Shown here: positions 35,431-44,274 of the stretch, one piece after another
Position numbering within the stretch: the first letter of the stretch is position 1
Layout: each line of letters opens with the position of its first letter
NCBI GenBank assembly: GCA_946811185.2
Contig: OX328104.1
Coordinates: forward strand, 53,986,505-54,050,504
DNA length: 64,000 bases
Direction: 5' to 3'
Source: Hippopus hippopus
Lineage: Eukaryota; Mollusca; Bivalvia; Cardiida; Cardiidae
Position numbers and translations under genes: made by a program
Notes under the pieces: model-generated
The model's database searches: none
Told to the model about the DNA's origin: nothing
Seen by the model: only the letters and a program-made list of their open reading frames with translations

Positions 35431-36106
35431 TATGGTGGCATGTTCCTGCCACGAGATACGAGATAGCTATCATGATAATTTTAGAAAACTATCGCGATAA
35501 CTTAAAGTTTCCTGGAAATTTTATCGAGATTGTGAAAAGTTTCCTGAAAAAAATATCACGATAAACCTAACATTTTAACTCAAAATTTCTCAATGGTGCA
35601 CGAAGCTGACATTCGAGATAAAATTATCGTGATAGTTCTAACCGTTTCTCGATATCTATAAATAGAAAATTCACCATTTGGATGAGCTCGGTAGTTTTTT
35701 ACTTCACATGATTGCAGTAAGTAGAAATTCGAATTATTATCAGTTGTAGATTAATTGGTAAATTTTGACAAGACCCGAAATAATCAGACGTCTGTAAAAT
35801 CACAAAGACGACCCGAAATGCATCCTACGAACAACTTTAAAACCATTCTGGGAAAAGGCAAATTCATAACGTTGTAGACGAAGATGTTCCGAAACCGTAT
35901 CTAATTATAGATACCGTGAATGTCAGTTGTGGACACGAAAGCAGAAAAAAAAAATCATGATAACAGTTAGAATTATCGCAATATTTTTATAGATAAAATT
36001 TTTATTATTTAGATAATATTTCCAGGAAACTTTGTTTTATCACGATAGTTCTCCTAAATTATCGCAATAGCTATCTCGTATCTCGCGGCAGAAATATGCC
36101 ACCATA
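35431..36106. mobile_element. Foldback DNA element with long inverted repeats
   Basis: 676 bp with inverted ends of about 100 bp (TATGGTGGCAT...GAGATACGAGATAGCTAT and inverse), flanked by direct repeats CAAAAC (35425-35430; 36107-36112). The interior is full of short palindromes around ATCGCGAT-like motifs. No transposase; superfamily unknown. Confidence 0.78.
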
Positions 36107-36112
36107 CAAAAC

Positions 36113-36619
36113 AAACAAAAATTGAGAATTTTAGCCGTGGTCGCAAAAACAATAATTAGCGACGGGGAAAAATAAAATGGGGATTAAAAGTACAAAAAAT
36201 ACATCTTTGAAATCTTAGCTTTAATCAGAAAAAAAGAAGTCTAGGCTATTTACAAATATCGCGAACAAATTTTACATATATTTTCGAGGCCGGTGTTTAA
36301 AGTGAGATTTCCTTCATAGTAAAACTTGCCCAGGAAGTTAATCTTTAATGTGATTCAAAATGAGACCCTGCAGAAGTCATGCTCTAGAGTGGTTTTTACC
36401 CGGTAAATCATACTCTAGAATGAGACTCAGTAATAGTTAAACTTTCAGCTGGAAGTCTTGCTACAGGGTGAGTTTTTCCTCAAGAAATGCTTACTCTAAT
36501 GTAAGCAACAACAACAACAACATTCAAAATCCCTAGTTCTAAGCGGTAAAAGGAGAAAATGCTGGTTCAACCATAACCCGAAAACGTAGAGCGCAAGGTG
36601 CGTTATGTACAGGTATTGT
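36113..36619. other. No supported gene
   Basis: Contains a short CAA repeat (36507-36522) and a small family A relic near 36548-36565. Otherwise unassigned. Confidence 0.45.
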
Positions 36620-37176
36620 AATGGCTCACTGTCTGCCCGACGGGAACGTACGGGTTAGCCCAGACAGGGAAGCACAGGGCTTGTAGTCTAGGGATCGTGA
36701 GTTTAAAGTCCTATTTCTTTTCGCGGCTTAAAATAGTAAATTGAAAAGAATTTGAGCCATGCTCTGTGAAAAGGGGGCTTAGTGCATCTGCAAAAAGTAT
36801 CGACTGCAGTCTGCGCAGGCTGAGCCGGGTCGAAAGTTTTTGCCGTTGGTCACTTTTCTGTATGTTCAAGGACCATTCCACCTTAGGATTCAGAAGGTTG
36901 TTGGACAAAGTGGATTTTATGAATCCAGAGTTATGTGATGACTTGCTTGGTAAAATGCCACGAAGATACATTAGTCCCCCCTTTTGCCAGAGCGTGGCTC
37001 ATTTATTGCTCTCTCGCCGCTATTCCTGTTTATTGTACCAAGTTTATGAAAGGCACTTAATAGCTTTGAAAGAGAGTTGCGGAAAATACTGGTGAAAACA
37101 ATACGTAGATAGGAGCATTTTACTCCGTAAAATGACTGAAAGTATGTTGAAAACAGCGTTACAGACAAAACAAACA
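36620..37176 (+). mobile_element. SINE S2 copy split by a family C MITE
   Basis: A tRNA-like head region (36660-36745) and the SINE body and tail (37005-37176, ending ATGTTGAAAACAGCGTTACA) are separated by the family C element at 36752-37004. The SINE is therefore older than that insertion. It ends 76 bp before the Polinton. Confidence 0.62.
36752..37004. repeat. Family C MITE, well preserved
   Basis: Inverted ends TGAGCCATGCTCTGTGAAAA and CCTTTTGCCAGAGCGTGGCTCA; interior GCATCTGCAAAAAGTATCGA and GGATTTTATGAATCC. Confidence 0.82.
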
Positions 37177-37246
37177 AAGCTTTCTTTCATCGGTCAGACT
37201 GACCATTGGTATTCCATCCGTTCGTCCGATTTCAAGGTATGTTGGT

Positions 37247-37252
37247 TAGATT
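37247..37252. other. Target site duplication, left copy (TAGATT)
   Basis: TAGATT lies immediately outside the left terminal repeat and is repeated exactly at 54744-54749. This fixes the element boundaries to the base. Confidence 0.93.
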
Positions 37253-37560
37253 AGTAGGTTGTAAAGTGGTATGTCTGGAAAATTTGGTGACGTGGATGAA
37301 TTTGCTAATTTGCCCATTACGAAAAAATCTATTTCCTCATAATTCTAAAGAAAATAAATTTCTTTACCCCACTAACCAACACCTCCCCCTAACCCCCACC
37401 CCACCTAATAGCCCCCATGTGTCGACGCAAGATAAGCCTATGCATGAGGGACTAACATAATTACTATATCCATTTCTACATAAAATTCAAAAAAATAAAT
37501 TAATGGATAAAAAATTTTTTTGAATTTCTTATTTTTTAACCCATAAAATAATTCAGGATG
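37253..37560 (+). repeat. Polinton left terminal inverted repeat
   Basis: Begins AGTAGGTTGTAAAG and matches the reverse complement of 54437-54743. The outer 220 or so bases are identical by eye; four small differences (two or three one-base indels in homopolymers and one C/T change) lie in the inner part. It contains a C-rich tract at 37376-37417 and an AT-rich inner part. It runs exactly into the ATG of the first gene, so it must carry that gene's promoter and leader. Confidence 0.95.
37376..37417. other. C-rich tract in left TIR (G-quadruplex potential on minus strand)
   Basis: Several runs of three to five C separated by short spacers, mirrored by G runs in the right repeat (54580-54629). 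The spacing fits the G3+N1-7 pattern. Formation in cells is inference. Confidence 0.5.
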
Positions 37561-38073
37561 GAGTCGTTAAAAGAGTTTTTAAAAGAGTTAAACTTAGATA
37601 AGGAGGTTAAACTTATGAGAGCAGTAGATGGAATGGAAGAAAATTTAATAAATATGAGTATAGCTAAAGATAAATTTAAAAACTTAATTTCAGATAAAGA
37701 ACTATTAGCGAGATTTGCTATACTTTTAGCTAATTATGCCAATAGTATTTTAGATTTCATAGACCCTAAAATCAATCAATGTGTAACTTTAAAGACTATG
37801 TTTTTTTCTAAAATTCATAGTGGAAGAAATCGCTCTAAGAAATTTTTAAGAAATGTATTTTGGGCAGATACTGGAATTAAATTAGATAAAAAATTAACTA
37901 GAAACCAATTGTTATGTAACTATGTAACACATCTTTTTGATGTGTTTGAAAAAGAATATTTACCAAGAGTTCCTACACACATTAGAGAAGTAAAAGAAAA
38001 AAAGATGGTAGTTATAGAATCTGGGGGTGTTATGCGAAATAAGGGGATTAAAGATGTTAACTTTTTATGTTAA
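37558..38073 (+). CDS. Unknown Polinton protein at left TIR edge (171 aa)
   Basis: I do not recognise this protein. It is lysine- and leucine-rich, probably alpha-helical, with no signal peptide or membrane segment. Residues 1-40 alternate charged and hydrophobic residues (amphipathic helix or coiled coil). A basic stretch GRNRSKK lies near residue 90, and two cysteines are scattered (about 76 and 121). The ATG is the last triplet of the left terminal repeat, preceded by AATTCAGG exactly as for the RING gene at the opposite end, so both genes share one duplicated promoter and leader. It runs convergently into polB, with a 15-bp hairpin between the two stops. Its position suggests an early or accessory function, but that is inference. 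Confidence 0.8.
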   Translation: MESLKEFLKELNLDKEVKLMRAVDGMEENLINMSIAKDKFKNLISDKELLARFAILLANYANSILDFIDPKINQCVTLKTMFFSKIHSGRNRSKKFLRNVFWADTGIKLDKKLTRNQLLCNYVTHLFDVFEKEYLPRVPTHIREVKEKKMVVIESGGVMRNKGIKDVNFLC

Positions 38074-38086
38074 GAAAGTTTTTTAC

Positions 38087-38121
38087 AAATATAATTTAAT
38101 TCATAAAATTAAATTATATTT
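38087..38121. terminator. Hairpin between convergent genes (15-bp stem)
   Basis: Perfect AT-rich inverted repeat: arms 38087-38101 and 38107-38121, loop CATAA. It lies between the stop of the left-end gene and polB, and covers the polB stop codon (38114-38116). A role in 3-prime end formation is plausible but unproven. Confidence 0.5.
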
Positions 38122-41100
38122 CACGATGTCCCCAAGCTAAAGTATCAATCTTGTCTTTCAAAACAAATCTTTTATCATCACTTGACCCTAACGCTTTTTT
38201 GTTTAACTCTTCAGTATACATATTATGCTCCCTACTTCTTAAAACAGTCATCTTTCTATACTGATCCTTTTCTGTAAGCAAACACTCTTTGTAATTATTT
38301 AAGTTTATCTCTTTCTTAACAACTGATTGTTTAACACCTTTACATCTTTTATCTTCCTCACCATCTAAAGTTTTATAAGCATACATTTTTGCCCCAAGAC
38401 CAACAAACTCAGTCATAATTTCACCACCTAACTCATCTTTAAACATTCCAACTACTCTAGCATTACAATCATTTTTTAAGAAATGATCTTTAGGATAATT
38501 GCTTGTATCAAACATTTTAACCACATCTTTCTCCATATCCTTATATAAATCGTCAGTTTCTACTTCGAGAATAAAACTATCCGTATCAGTATAACACATT
38601 CTAACCTTTTCACCATACTTAGGTTTAAAGTAATTATAATAAGTTTTTTGCATATGCGTTTTACTAATATCTAAGATGCTTAATCCTGAGTAAATAGGTT
38701 TATCATATACCAACTTAGTGTTTTTCATGTGTACCGCTGTTAGGTTTTCATCGAATATTTTTGCGTGACTATAGTTTGGTTTTGCTACTAATTTTCTACA
38801 ACGCTCTTCACTAGAAACCAGTTCTATTGATACTCTGTTTCTTAGATTTTCCATAGTTTTACCAAAAACTGAGTTATTCATTAATTTAAAAAAATCTTTT
38901 TCGAAATTATTTTTAGCCGCTTTTCTCAGTTCAATGTTTGCATCAATATATGATTTAAGCCACGGACTTTCCACAAACTTAATTCCTCGATGTATTTTAG
39001 TAATCTTTAAACCTAAATCAACACATGTTTTTAAAGCTTCATGATGAATAATATAATTTTCTTTATTATTTAAGTTTGGAATAAGTTTTTCTACCTTTTC
39101 AATCTTTAAACGTTCAGGAGCTAAAGGAAAGTCGTTATGTAAATCGTGTAATTCTCTCGGATATTCTAAATCTACTTCTAATATACATGAGGTTTTTTGC
39201 CAAATTTCTAATTCTTTATTTGTCATCCATTTAAAACCATGTGTAGGAAGAGGCCGACTCATTGCCCAAGGATAAAGACTGTTTGCATCTATATATAATA
39301 AATATTTTGATGGCTTACTAGAATCATATAATTTACCCATATACTTATTATTTGCTTCTGCGTATCTTTTACTACACATACTAACGCCTCCTTTGATACC
39401 CTTTTCAACCATTAAAAGCATATCAGAATCGCTTAAAAGCTCTAGGTTCACTTTCGTTATTTTTAATGTCGCATCCCAAGCTAAACCAGGGGCTGTATAA
39501 TACCAACTAGGGTCTAAATTATAGTTTTCGCGACAAACATCTCTAAAGTTCTCAAAAACATCCGCTAAAAGCAATACATCTATTTTATTGTAAAGTTCTA
39601 AGTAATCCTTCAACGTTTTCATGTTAAAAGTTCTCCAAACCTTTTGCGCATGAGCATAATCTTCATCACTAACTCCTTCTTTGTTTAAACTAGAGTAAAA
39701 TGCTTTTTTAGGTGGTAATTCTTTATCTTTAAGTTTATTAAATGAATCTAAGTACTCATAAGGGAAAACTCCTTTTCTCCTAACCAAAGATAACTCATTA
39801 GCATTAAAATATTTCGATAAAATTTTTAATTGGCTTTCTTTTAAGTTACTCGAAAGCTTATCTAAACTAGAACTCATAAACTTAAAACTATCAAGAAATT
39901 TAATTTTATGCTTTATATTTTTCCCGACCCAAAATTGTTTACTAAAACTAATATATTTCTCTTCATTATTTGGAATACAATCAATCCTCCCTGTAGATTT
40001 GCCAAGACATTTAATAAAAAGATGAGCGTCATACCCACTAAGATTATGAAGGTATACAGGTGTGAAGTTAGGGTTTTTAGCGTTTAGGGTACATTCAACG
40101 TGTGCGGCACCTCTATATTTACCCGTAAAATGACAATGGTCTCTTACTCTATAATTAACATGATTAAACTCCCCACCACAAATCCAACAATGTGTTTGTT
40201 TTTTATGTTCCATTTCTTCCTTTTCTGTAATTATAATAGGTTTTGGATTTTGGTAATATTCTTGATGAATTTCTCGTATATCATCTCTCAACCAGCTTAT
40301 AAAAACTTCATCAGCATTTTCCCCAACATAACTTCTTAATATAGGGGCTTTAACACTATCATCAAAGCATTTTATAATATAAACAAAACTACAAGGTATA
40401 TGCTTTTGATATTTCATAGTATAACTTTTTTCTGGGTTTGGTTGGCACGTGTGTATTGGCTCTAAAACACTTTCAAAATCAGCGTATACAACAAAGGGAA
40501 CCTCAAGTTTTCTAGAATGGTTTTTAAAAGCTGCCCAGGTATTTGGTTTTGGCATCTCTAAAGTAATAGGTTCGTGTTCATTACAATATTGTTTGTGTTT
40601 TTCCAAAAGTTTTTTACTACCAAAATGATTCAAACAACGTCCACAAATTTCCATATTTTTAGAGTTATGACTATTAGTTACTTGTCTTATTACTAATCTT
40701 TTAAGGTTTTTTATGAGAGCGTAGTGCATGTTTTCCTCATTTTTAATTAAAAGAAGGTTAACATGCTTACTTTTTTCACATTTTGTAAGCCTAAGCGGAT
40801 AAATGAATTTTTTATTCTCCTCATAACTATATACGTTTACACTAATTTCAGGATTTTGTGTTTCAAACTTCTTAATATCCTTAAGCGAAACAGGGTAGTC
40901 GATTCCCCCCATATTTAAACTACCTTCTTTTTCTTCCAAAGCTTTATCTAATAATTGGGGATTTTTTTCTTTTGGATTTAACTCTCTTAAAACACACCAT
41001 AAAAAACATTTATTATCTTTATTTTTCATATTAATAACTGCTTTTTTGTTAGCAATCCATGGGGGTAAAGGTATCCAACTATTAGCTCTTAAAGGAACAT

Positions 41101-41686
41101 AAGTAGCTGTATGTATTTCTAGTTTTACGATACTCCCAAAAGTCCAACCACTACCTTCTCTTTGGAAATTAGCTAAATTTTCTAAAACTTCATCTATCAT
41201 TGTGTTCAATAAATTCTCTATTTCTTCACTGTTTAAATTTAAATGTTGGCTACTATGAAAAGCACGTTCCACGGGACCCTGATCAATATCTGTCATTAAC
41301 CACATTTTACACCTAAGTACAAGTTTTACCTTTGTTCGTAAATTATTTCGAAGAGTATTTGTAATAGGCGTCCACGTTTCTGCGAAAAATCTTTGCGGGT
41401 TATAATTTCCTCTACCATCTATAACATATTGATTAACAAACTCTCTAAATGCTGAGCGCTCTCTTCTAACCTCAAACGGTTGTCTTGGTGGGTAATTCTC
41501 TCTAACATTCTGAACAATTTCATCAAGAACTCGTGGTAATTGGTTTTCTCTAACATTACCAGTTAACCAATCAGTAAAATTATTGATTCTACGTTGAACT
41601 GATTGAGGTATAGTGTTAGCTATAACTCTTCCAACATTTGATGCAGCTCTTCTAGCTATATCAGAAATTCCGTTAAGCCAAGACAT
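38114..41686 (-). CDS. polB: Protein-primed family B DNA polymerase (PolB)
   Basis: Replicates the element, using a terminal protein as primer by family analogy. The 1190-aa protein starts at the ATG directly preceded by TATAAA; the frame is open a further 44 codons upstream, but that part overlaps the neighbouring gene. Residues 1-340 are an N-terminal extension. A Cys2-His-Cys-type motif lies at 348-368 (CGRC...H...C) and a CWICG...HCH...C endonuclease VII-like zinc module at 500-532. Exonuclease motifs: ExoI YADFE 401-405, ExoII NLSGYD 548-553, ExoIII YNKID 699-703. Polymerase motifs: A DANSLYP 800-806, B KLMNNSVFG 934-942, C YTDTD 1032-1036. All catalytic acidic residues are present and no internal stop is seen, so the enzyme looks intact. 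Its length is usual for animal Polinton polymerases. Confidence 0.97.
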   Translation of the reverse strand: MSWLNGISDIARRAASNVGRVIANTIPQSVQRRINNFTDWLTGNVRENQLPRVLDEIVQNVRENYPPRQPFEVRRERSAFREFVNQYVIDGRGNYNPQRFFAETWTPITNTLRNNLRTKVKLVLRCKMWLMTDIDQGPVERAFHSSQHLNLNSEEIENLLNTMIDEVLENLANFQREGSGWTFGSIVKLEIHTATYVPLRANSWIPLPPWIANKKAVINMKNKDNKCFLWCVLRELNPKEKNPQLLDKALEEKEGSLNMGGIDYPVSLKDIKKFETQNPEISVNVYSYEENKKFIYPLRLTKCEKSKHVNLLLIKNEENMHYALIKNLKRLVIRQVTNSHNSKNMEICGRCLNHFGSKKLLEKHKQYCNEHEPITLEMPKPNTWAAFKNHSRKLEVPFVVYADFESVLEPIHTCQPNPEKSYTMKYQKHIPCSFVYIIKCFDDSVKAPILRSYVGENADEVFISWLRDDIREIHQEYYQNPKPIIITEKEEMEHKKQTHCWICGGEFNHVNYRVRDHCHFTGKYRGAAHVECTLNAKNPNFTPVYLHNLSGYDAHLFIKCLGKSTGRIDCIPNNEEKYISFSKQFWVGKNIKHKIKFLDSFKFMSSSLDKLSSNLKESQLKILSKYFNANELSLVRRKGVFPYEYLDSFNKLKDKELPPKKAFYSSLNKEGVSDEDYAHAQKVWRTFNMKTLKDYLELYNKIDVLLLADVFENFRDVCRENYNLDPSWYYTAPGLAWDATLKITKVNLELLSDSDMLLMVEKGIKGGVSMCSKRYAEANNKYMGKLYDSSKPSKYLLYIDANSLYPWAMSRPLPTHGFKWMTNKELEIWQKTSCILEVDLEYPRELHDLHNDFPLAPERLKIEKVEKLIPNLNNKENYIIHHEALKTCVDLGLKITKIHRGIKFVESPWLKSYIDANIELRKAAKNNFEKDFFKLMNNSVFGKTMENLRNRVSIELVSSEERCRKLVAKPNYSHAKIFDENLTAVHMKNTKLVYDKPIYSGLSILDISKTHMQKTYYNYFKPKYGEKVRMCYTDTDSFILEVETDDLYKDMEKDVVKMFDTSNYPKDHFLKNDCNARVVGMFKDELGGEIMTEFVGLGAKMYAYKTLDGEEDKRCKGVKQSVVKKEINLNNYKECLLTEKDQYRKMTVLRSREHNMYTEELNKKALGSSDDKRFVLKDKIDTLAWGHREI

Positions 41687-41762
41687 TTTATAGAGTAAAT
41701 ATAATTTCCTTAACCTATTTATCAAAAAAATTCTATTATATCTGTGTGTAAATATAATAGAA

Positions 41763-42101
41763 TTAATGAACGTTAATCCTATATTTATCTTTCCAAACCC
41801 TTCCATTCCAATTCTCAATCGTTTGTGGGCTGCGGTCTATAAATTGGCCCGCTTTATAAATGGATGGAAAGGTTTTTATTTCTCCGGTTTCAACATCCTC
41901 TAAACTAACTTTCTTAGGATTTTTCATAATAGTTTGTAATCTACCAAATTTAGAGTCTTTACTTTTTTCTTCTTTAGGTGGTTCACTCGGAAACAATCCA
42001 TGTTCTTTCACCAACTCAACTAAACGCTTTTTATTCCAGTATGAGTAGAAATTTATATTATTTTCTTTAAGAATTTGTTTTAAATCTGCAACCTTTATCA
42101 T
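41763..42101 (-). CDS. Small DNA-binding protein, SAP-like plus nuclease-repeat-like module (112 aa)
   Basis: Residues 1-36 resemble a SAP-type helix-extended-helix (DLKQIL...KRLVELVKEHGL). Residues 65-105 (DVETGEIKTFPSIYKAGQFI) resemble the NUMOD1/IENR1 DNA-binding module found with homing endonucleases: a short beta hairpin then a helix-turn-helix. There is no nuclease catalytic motif, so a DNA-binding accessory of replication or packaging is more likely than an enzyme. The start is preceded by TATATAAAA. It sits immediately upstream of polB in the same direction, and its end overlaps the non-coding upstream extension of the polB frame, which supports the shorter polB start. Both domain calls are by eye and moderate. 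Confidence 0.75.
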   Translation of the reverse strand: MIKVADLKQILKENNINFYSYWNKKRLVELVKEHGLFPSEPPKEEKSKDSKFGRLQTIMKNPKKVSLEDVETGEIKTFPSIYKAGQFIDRSPQTIENWNGRVWKDKYRINVH

Positions 42102-42123
42102 TTTTATATAAAAAGAAAAAATC

Positions 42124-43407
42124 TTAATACACTACACTCATTTTACTTCCATCAGACTGAAAGTTAATTAACCTATCACTAATAATAACAGCATATGCCT
42201 CTGTATTCACAAGCACATTTTCAGTAAAACTCGCTTTGATTTGGATATCAGTGATAGAGTATTTTAATTTCGCACTCTGTTTGGAAACATCAAACAAAAA
42301 CAAAGGATAAAGGCTTTTATAATCTGGTGGAGTAATGTTAGGGTTTGACACCATTTCATTCATGTTATAAAACTTAGACCTAAATAGAGAAGCGTCCCCA
42401 TACACTCTACTAAATTGGTTTGCGGTAAAACTAAGATTATAATCAATAGCGGGATATCTAGTAGAATTTAACGTAACATAAATGTTATTAACGTTTCTAT
42501 GGTCAAATATAGCTGGATTTTGTTGCTGGTTCCCGCTTTTACCAGTTTGAAAACCAACAATGATAAAACGTGGCACTTCAGGTGATGATTTGACAGCGAG
42601 CCTCCAGGTAAATGATGTTGACTCGGGAACCGAAATAGAGTCACACTGCCTCATTCTATATCCAACCGGTATTTTTTCTTTTTTCTCAATAATTTTATAA
42701 AGTTGCATTTTCTCTTCATCTGAGGGTAACACATGAGGCATAAACCAAGATACTCTAAGTAAATTAATTCTACCATCAGCAGGAGCAGCACCATCTCGAA
42801 AGATTGCATCATTATCATTATTTCTCGTTAATGTGAGAGTTTGCTTCATTCCATACAATATTTTATCATAATCATCACAAAAACCAAATATATGTTTTAA
42901 TGGAACTCTGAAGCTAAAGGTGCCTCTTGGAAGAGGGTTATTAATAATATAATTTCTTCTTACAATAAAACCAGTGTTTCCGGCACCCGCGTTAGCTGCT
43001 GTATCTTTATACCACAATTGATTTAACCCTTGTGATTTAGAAAAATCATCCGGGTATTTTAACAACCCAAGCATTGTAGTAGCCTGACCAGGATTCAATA
43101 CAGATTCAATCTCCATACCCGAAAGTTGGTACTTAATATTTTTAAAAAGATACATGAGGCCATTGTTTGTTAAAGAAATATCAGCGTTAGCATCGTAAAC
43201 TGCTCCAGTATCACTTCTTACTAATTCACCTACAAAAACTAAATAACTCTCACTAGGATGAGTAAAAATATCTTGAGTCTCAATGTTAATTCTAATTTCT
43301 CCTAGGTTGTTAAGGTTTGTACCGGTGATTGGCTCATACTCATGGTGTTCATACTCAGCAATACTATCATCTTTTAAGATTGGTTCAGTTATTCTTAAAA
43401 TGTCCAT
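42124..43407 (-). CDS. Putative major capsid protein (427 aa)
   Basis: Probably the double jelly-roll major capsid protein, called from context and composition rather than a catalytic motif. It is the longest structural candidate in the element. It is rich in beta-prone residues and asparagine, with no membrane segment, and has well-formed tracts such as PGQATTMLGLLKYPDDF (about 105-121) and LKHIFGFCDDYDK (about 170-182). 427 aa is short for Polinton capsid proteins but within the range of double jelly-roll proteins such as phage PRD1 P3. The ATG is preceded by TTATAAA. It lies in the leftward structural block whose other end holds the penton-like and packaging ATPase genes. A structure prediction would settle it. 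Confidence 0.65.
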   Translation of the reverse strand: MDILRITEPILKDDSIAEYEHHEYEPITGTNLNNLGEIRINIETQDIFTHPSESYLVFVGELVRSDTGAVYDANADISLTNNGLMYLFKNIKYQLSGMEIESVLNPGQATTMLGLLKYPDDFSKSQGLNQLWYKDTAANAGAGNTGFIVRRNYIINNPLPRGTFSFRVPLKHIFGFCDDYDKILYGMKQTLTLTRNNDNDAIFRDGAAPADGRINLLRVSWFMPHVLPSDEEKMQLYKIIEKKEKIPVGYRMRQCDSISVPESTSFTWRLAVKSSPEVPRFIIVGFQTGKSGNQQQNPAIFDHRNVNNIYVTLNSTRYPAIDYNLSFTANQFSRVYGDASLFRSKFYNMNEMVSNPNITPPDYKSLYPLFLFDVSKQSAKLKYSITDIQIKASFTENVLVNTEAYAVIISDRLINFQSDGSKMSVVY

Positions 43408-43418
43408 TTTATAAAGTG

Positions 43419-43453
43419 ATTATAATTTTTAAAACAAAATTAAAAATTATAAT
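43419..43453. terminator. Intergenic hairpin (14-bp stem)
   Basis: Perfect inverted repeat with arms 43419-43432 and 43440-43453 and a 7-base loop, between the capsid start and the end of the preceding leftward gene. It may mark a transcript end. Confidence 0.4.
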
Positions 43454-43461
43454 TGTGGTAC

Positions 43462-43821
43462 TTAAATTACAAACCAAAGCTGGGGATAAGACTTATTATT
43501 ACCATTAACAAACACACCTTGGAGTTTAATGTTTTTTGTGGCACCCAGTTCAGCTTTTGGATAAACTTTATTACCGTATACAAGTGTTATTTCGGGTATA
43601 CCGTTATCTTTTAAATATTCATTCACATTTTTCTCAATCTCTTTTATCTTGGTTACCTTTTCAGAAGACAACTTCACAACAGCTTTTTTTTTACCATATT
43701 TCGTTTTATCAATTCCGAGGATATCACAATCTTCTATGTTTAAAGAAGAAGCGCCTGTTATTTCAATACTAGTACTATTGTATTTTTCATTATCTGTACG
43801 ATTAAAATTTAATATACCCAT
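43462..43821 (-). CDS. Unknown small virion-block protein (119 aa)
   Basis: Not recognised. Charged and beta-rich: residues 45-70 form a lysine/glutamate amphipathic helix (KLSSEKVTKIKEIEKNVNEY), followed by a predicted beta-rich end closing in PQLWFVI. No signal peptide, membrane segment or cysteine cluster. An OB-fold-like single-strand binding role is conceivable for a protein near polB, but nothing in the sequence proves it. The start is preceded by TTATAAAAAA. It lies between the capsid gene and a small pX-like gene, in the same direction. Confidence 0.75.
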   Translation of the reverse strand: MGILNFNRTDNEKYNSTSIEITGASSLNIEDCDILGIDKTKYGKKKAVVKLSSEKVTKIKEIEKNVNEYLKDNGIPEITLVYGNKVYPKAELGATKNIKLQGVFVNGNNKSYPQLWFVI

Positions 43822-43870
43822 TTTTTTATAATAAATATAATTTTCTTAACTTATCTTCATTTTTTTTTCT

Positions 43871-44269
43871 TCATACTGTTTTAATACCCGCTCCACTGTT
43901 TAATCTTTTAACTAAGTCTTGAATAGCAATAGCACTTCCATCTATTAATGCGCTAATGTTTTGCGTTTTAGGAGTATCATTAGGTTTTGGTGTTGCATTA
44001 TATTTTTGTAAAATTTGTTTCGATTTTGGTGTTAAGGCTTTCGTAACTAATTTTTTCCCCGCTTCTACCACCGCACTTTTTCCAACCTCTAGAGCTTTCT
44101 TTGCTCCTTCCTTAGCTACACTCTTTCCTACATCAAGAGCAGAAGACGTAATTTGTTTAGCTGCACTACTAGTAAAAAGTCTCGTTAAAAAGTTAGCAAT
44201 ACTATCAAAGATTCCGGAACCACCGTGTAAATACTTTGTTTTAAATCCGTGTTTCTTATTGATTATCAT
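43871..44269 (-). CDS. Small basic virion protein with adenain-type cleavage site (132 aa)
   Basis: Probably a minor or core virion protein analogous to adenovirus pVI/pX. Residues 14-18 read LHGG-S, fitting the adenovirus protease consensus (M/I/L)XGG-X. Cleavage there would release a 17-residue basic leader and expose GIFDSIANFLTRLF, an amphipathic helix of the membrane-lytic or capsid-binding kind. Residues 35-80 are alanine/lysine-rich helical repeats (DVGKSVAKEGAKKALEVGKS). The start is preceded by TTATAAAAAAG, which overlaps the stop of the upstream gene. The protease it would need is encoded at 50592-51008. Function is inference from motif and context. Confidence 0.75.
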   Translation of the reverse strand: MIINKKHGFKTKYLHGGSGIFDSIANFLTRLFTSSAAKQITSSALDVGKSVAKEGAKKALEVGKSAVVEAGKKLVTKALTPKSKQILQKYNATPKPNDTPKTQNISALIDGSAIAIQDLVKRLNSGAGIKTV

Positions 44270-44274
44270 CTTTT

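Noticed and set aside
36766..37095. Open frame of 109 codons just left of the Polinton
   Set aside because: It is a translation of the family C element and the adjacent SINE fragment.
37206..37460. Open frame spanning the left Polinton boundary, and its copy at 54536-54730
   Set aside because: They translate the terminal repeat itself; the same peptide appears at both ends because the repeats are identical.
40100..40339. Plus-strand frame inside polB
   Set aside because: Shadow of the polymerase gene, whose minus-strand frame carries all catalytic motifs.
41687..41818. 44-codon upstream extension of the polB frame
   Set aside because: It starts at a TTG, overlaps the end of the upstream 112-aa gene, and the inner ATG at 41686 has a TATAAA box directly before it.
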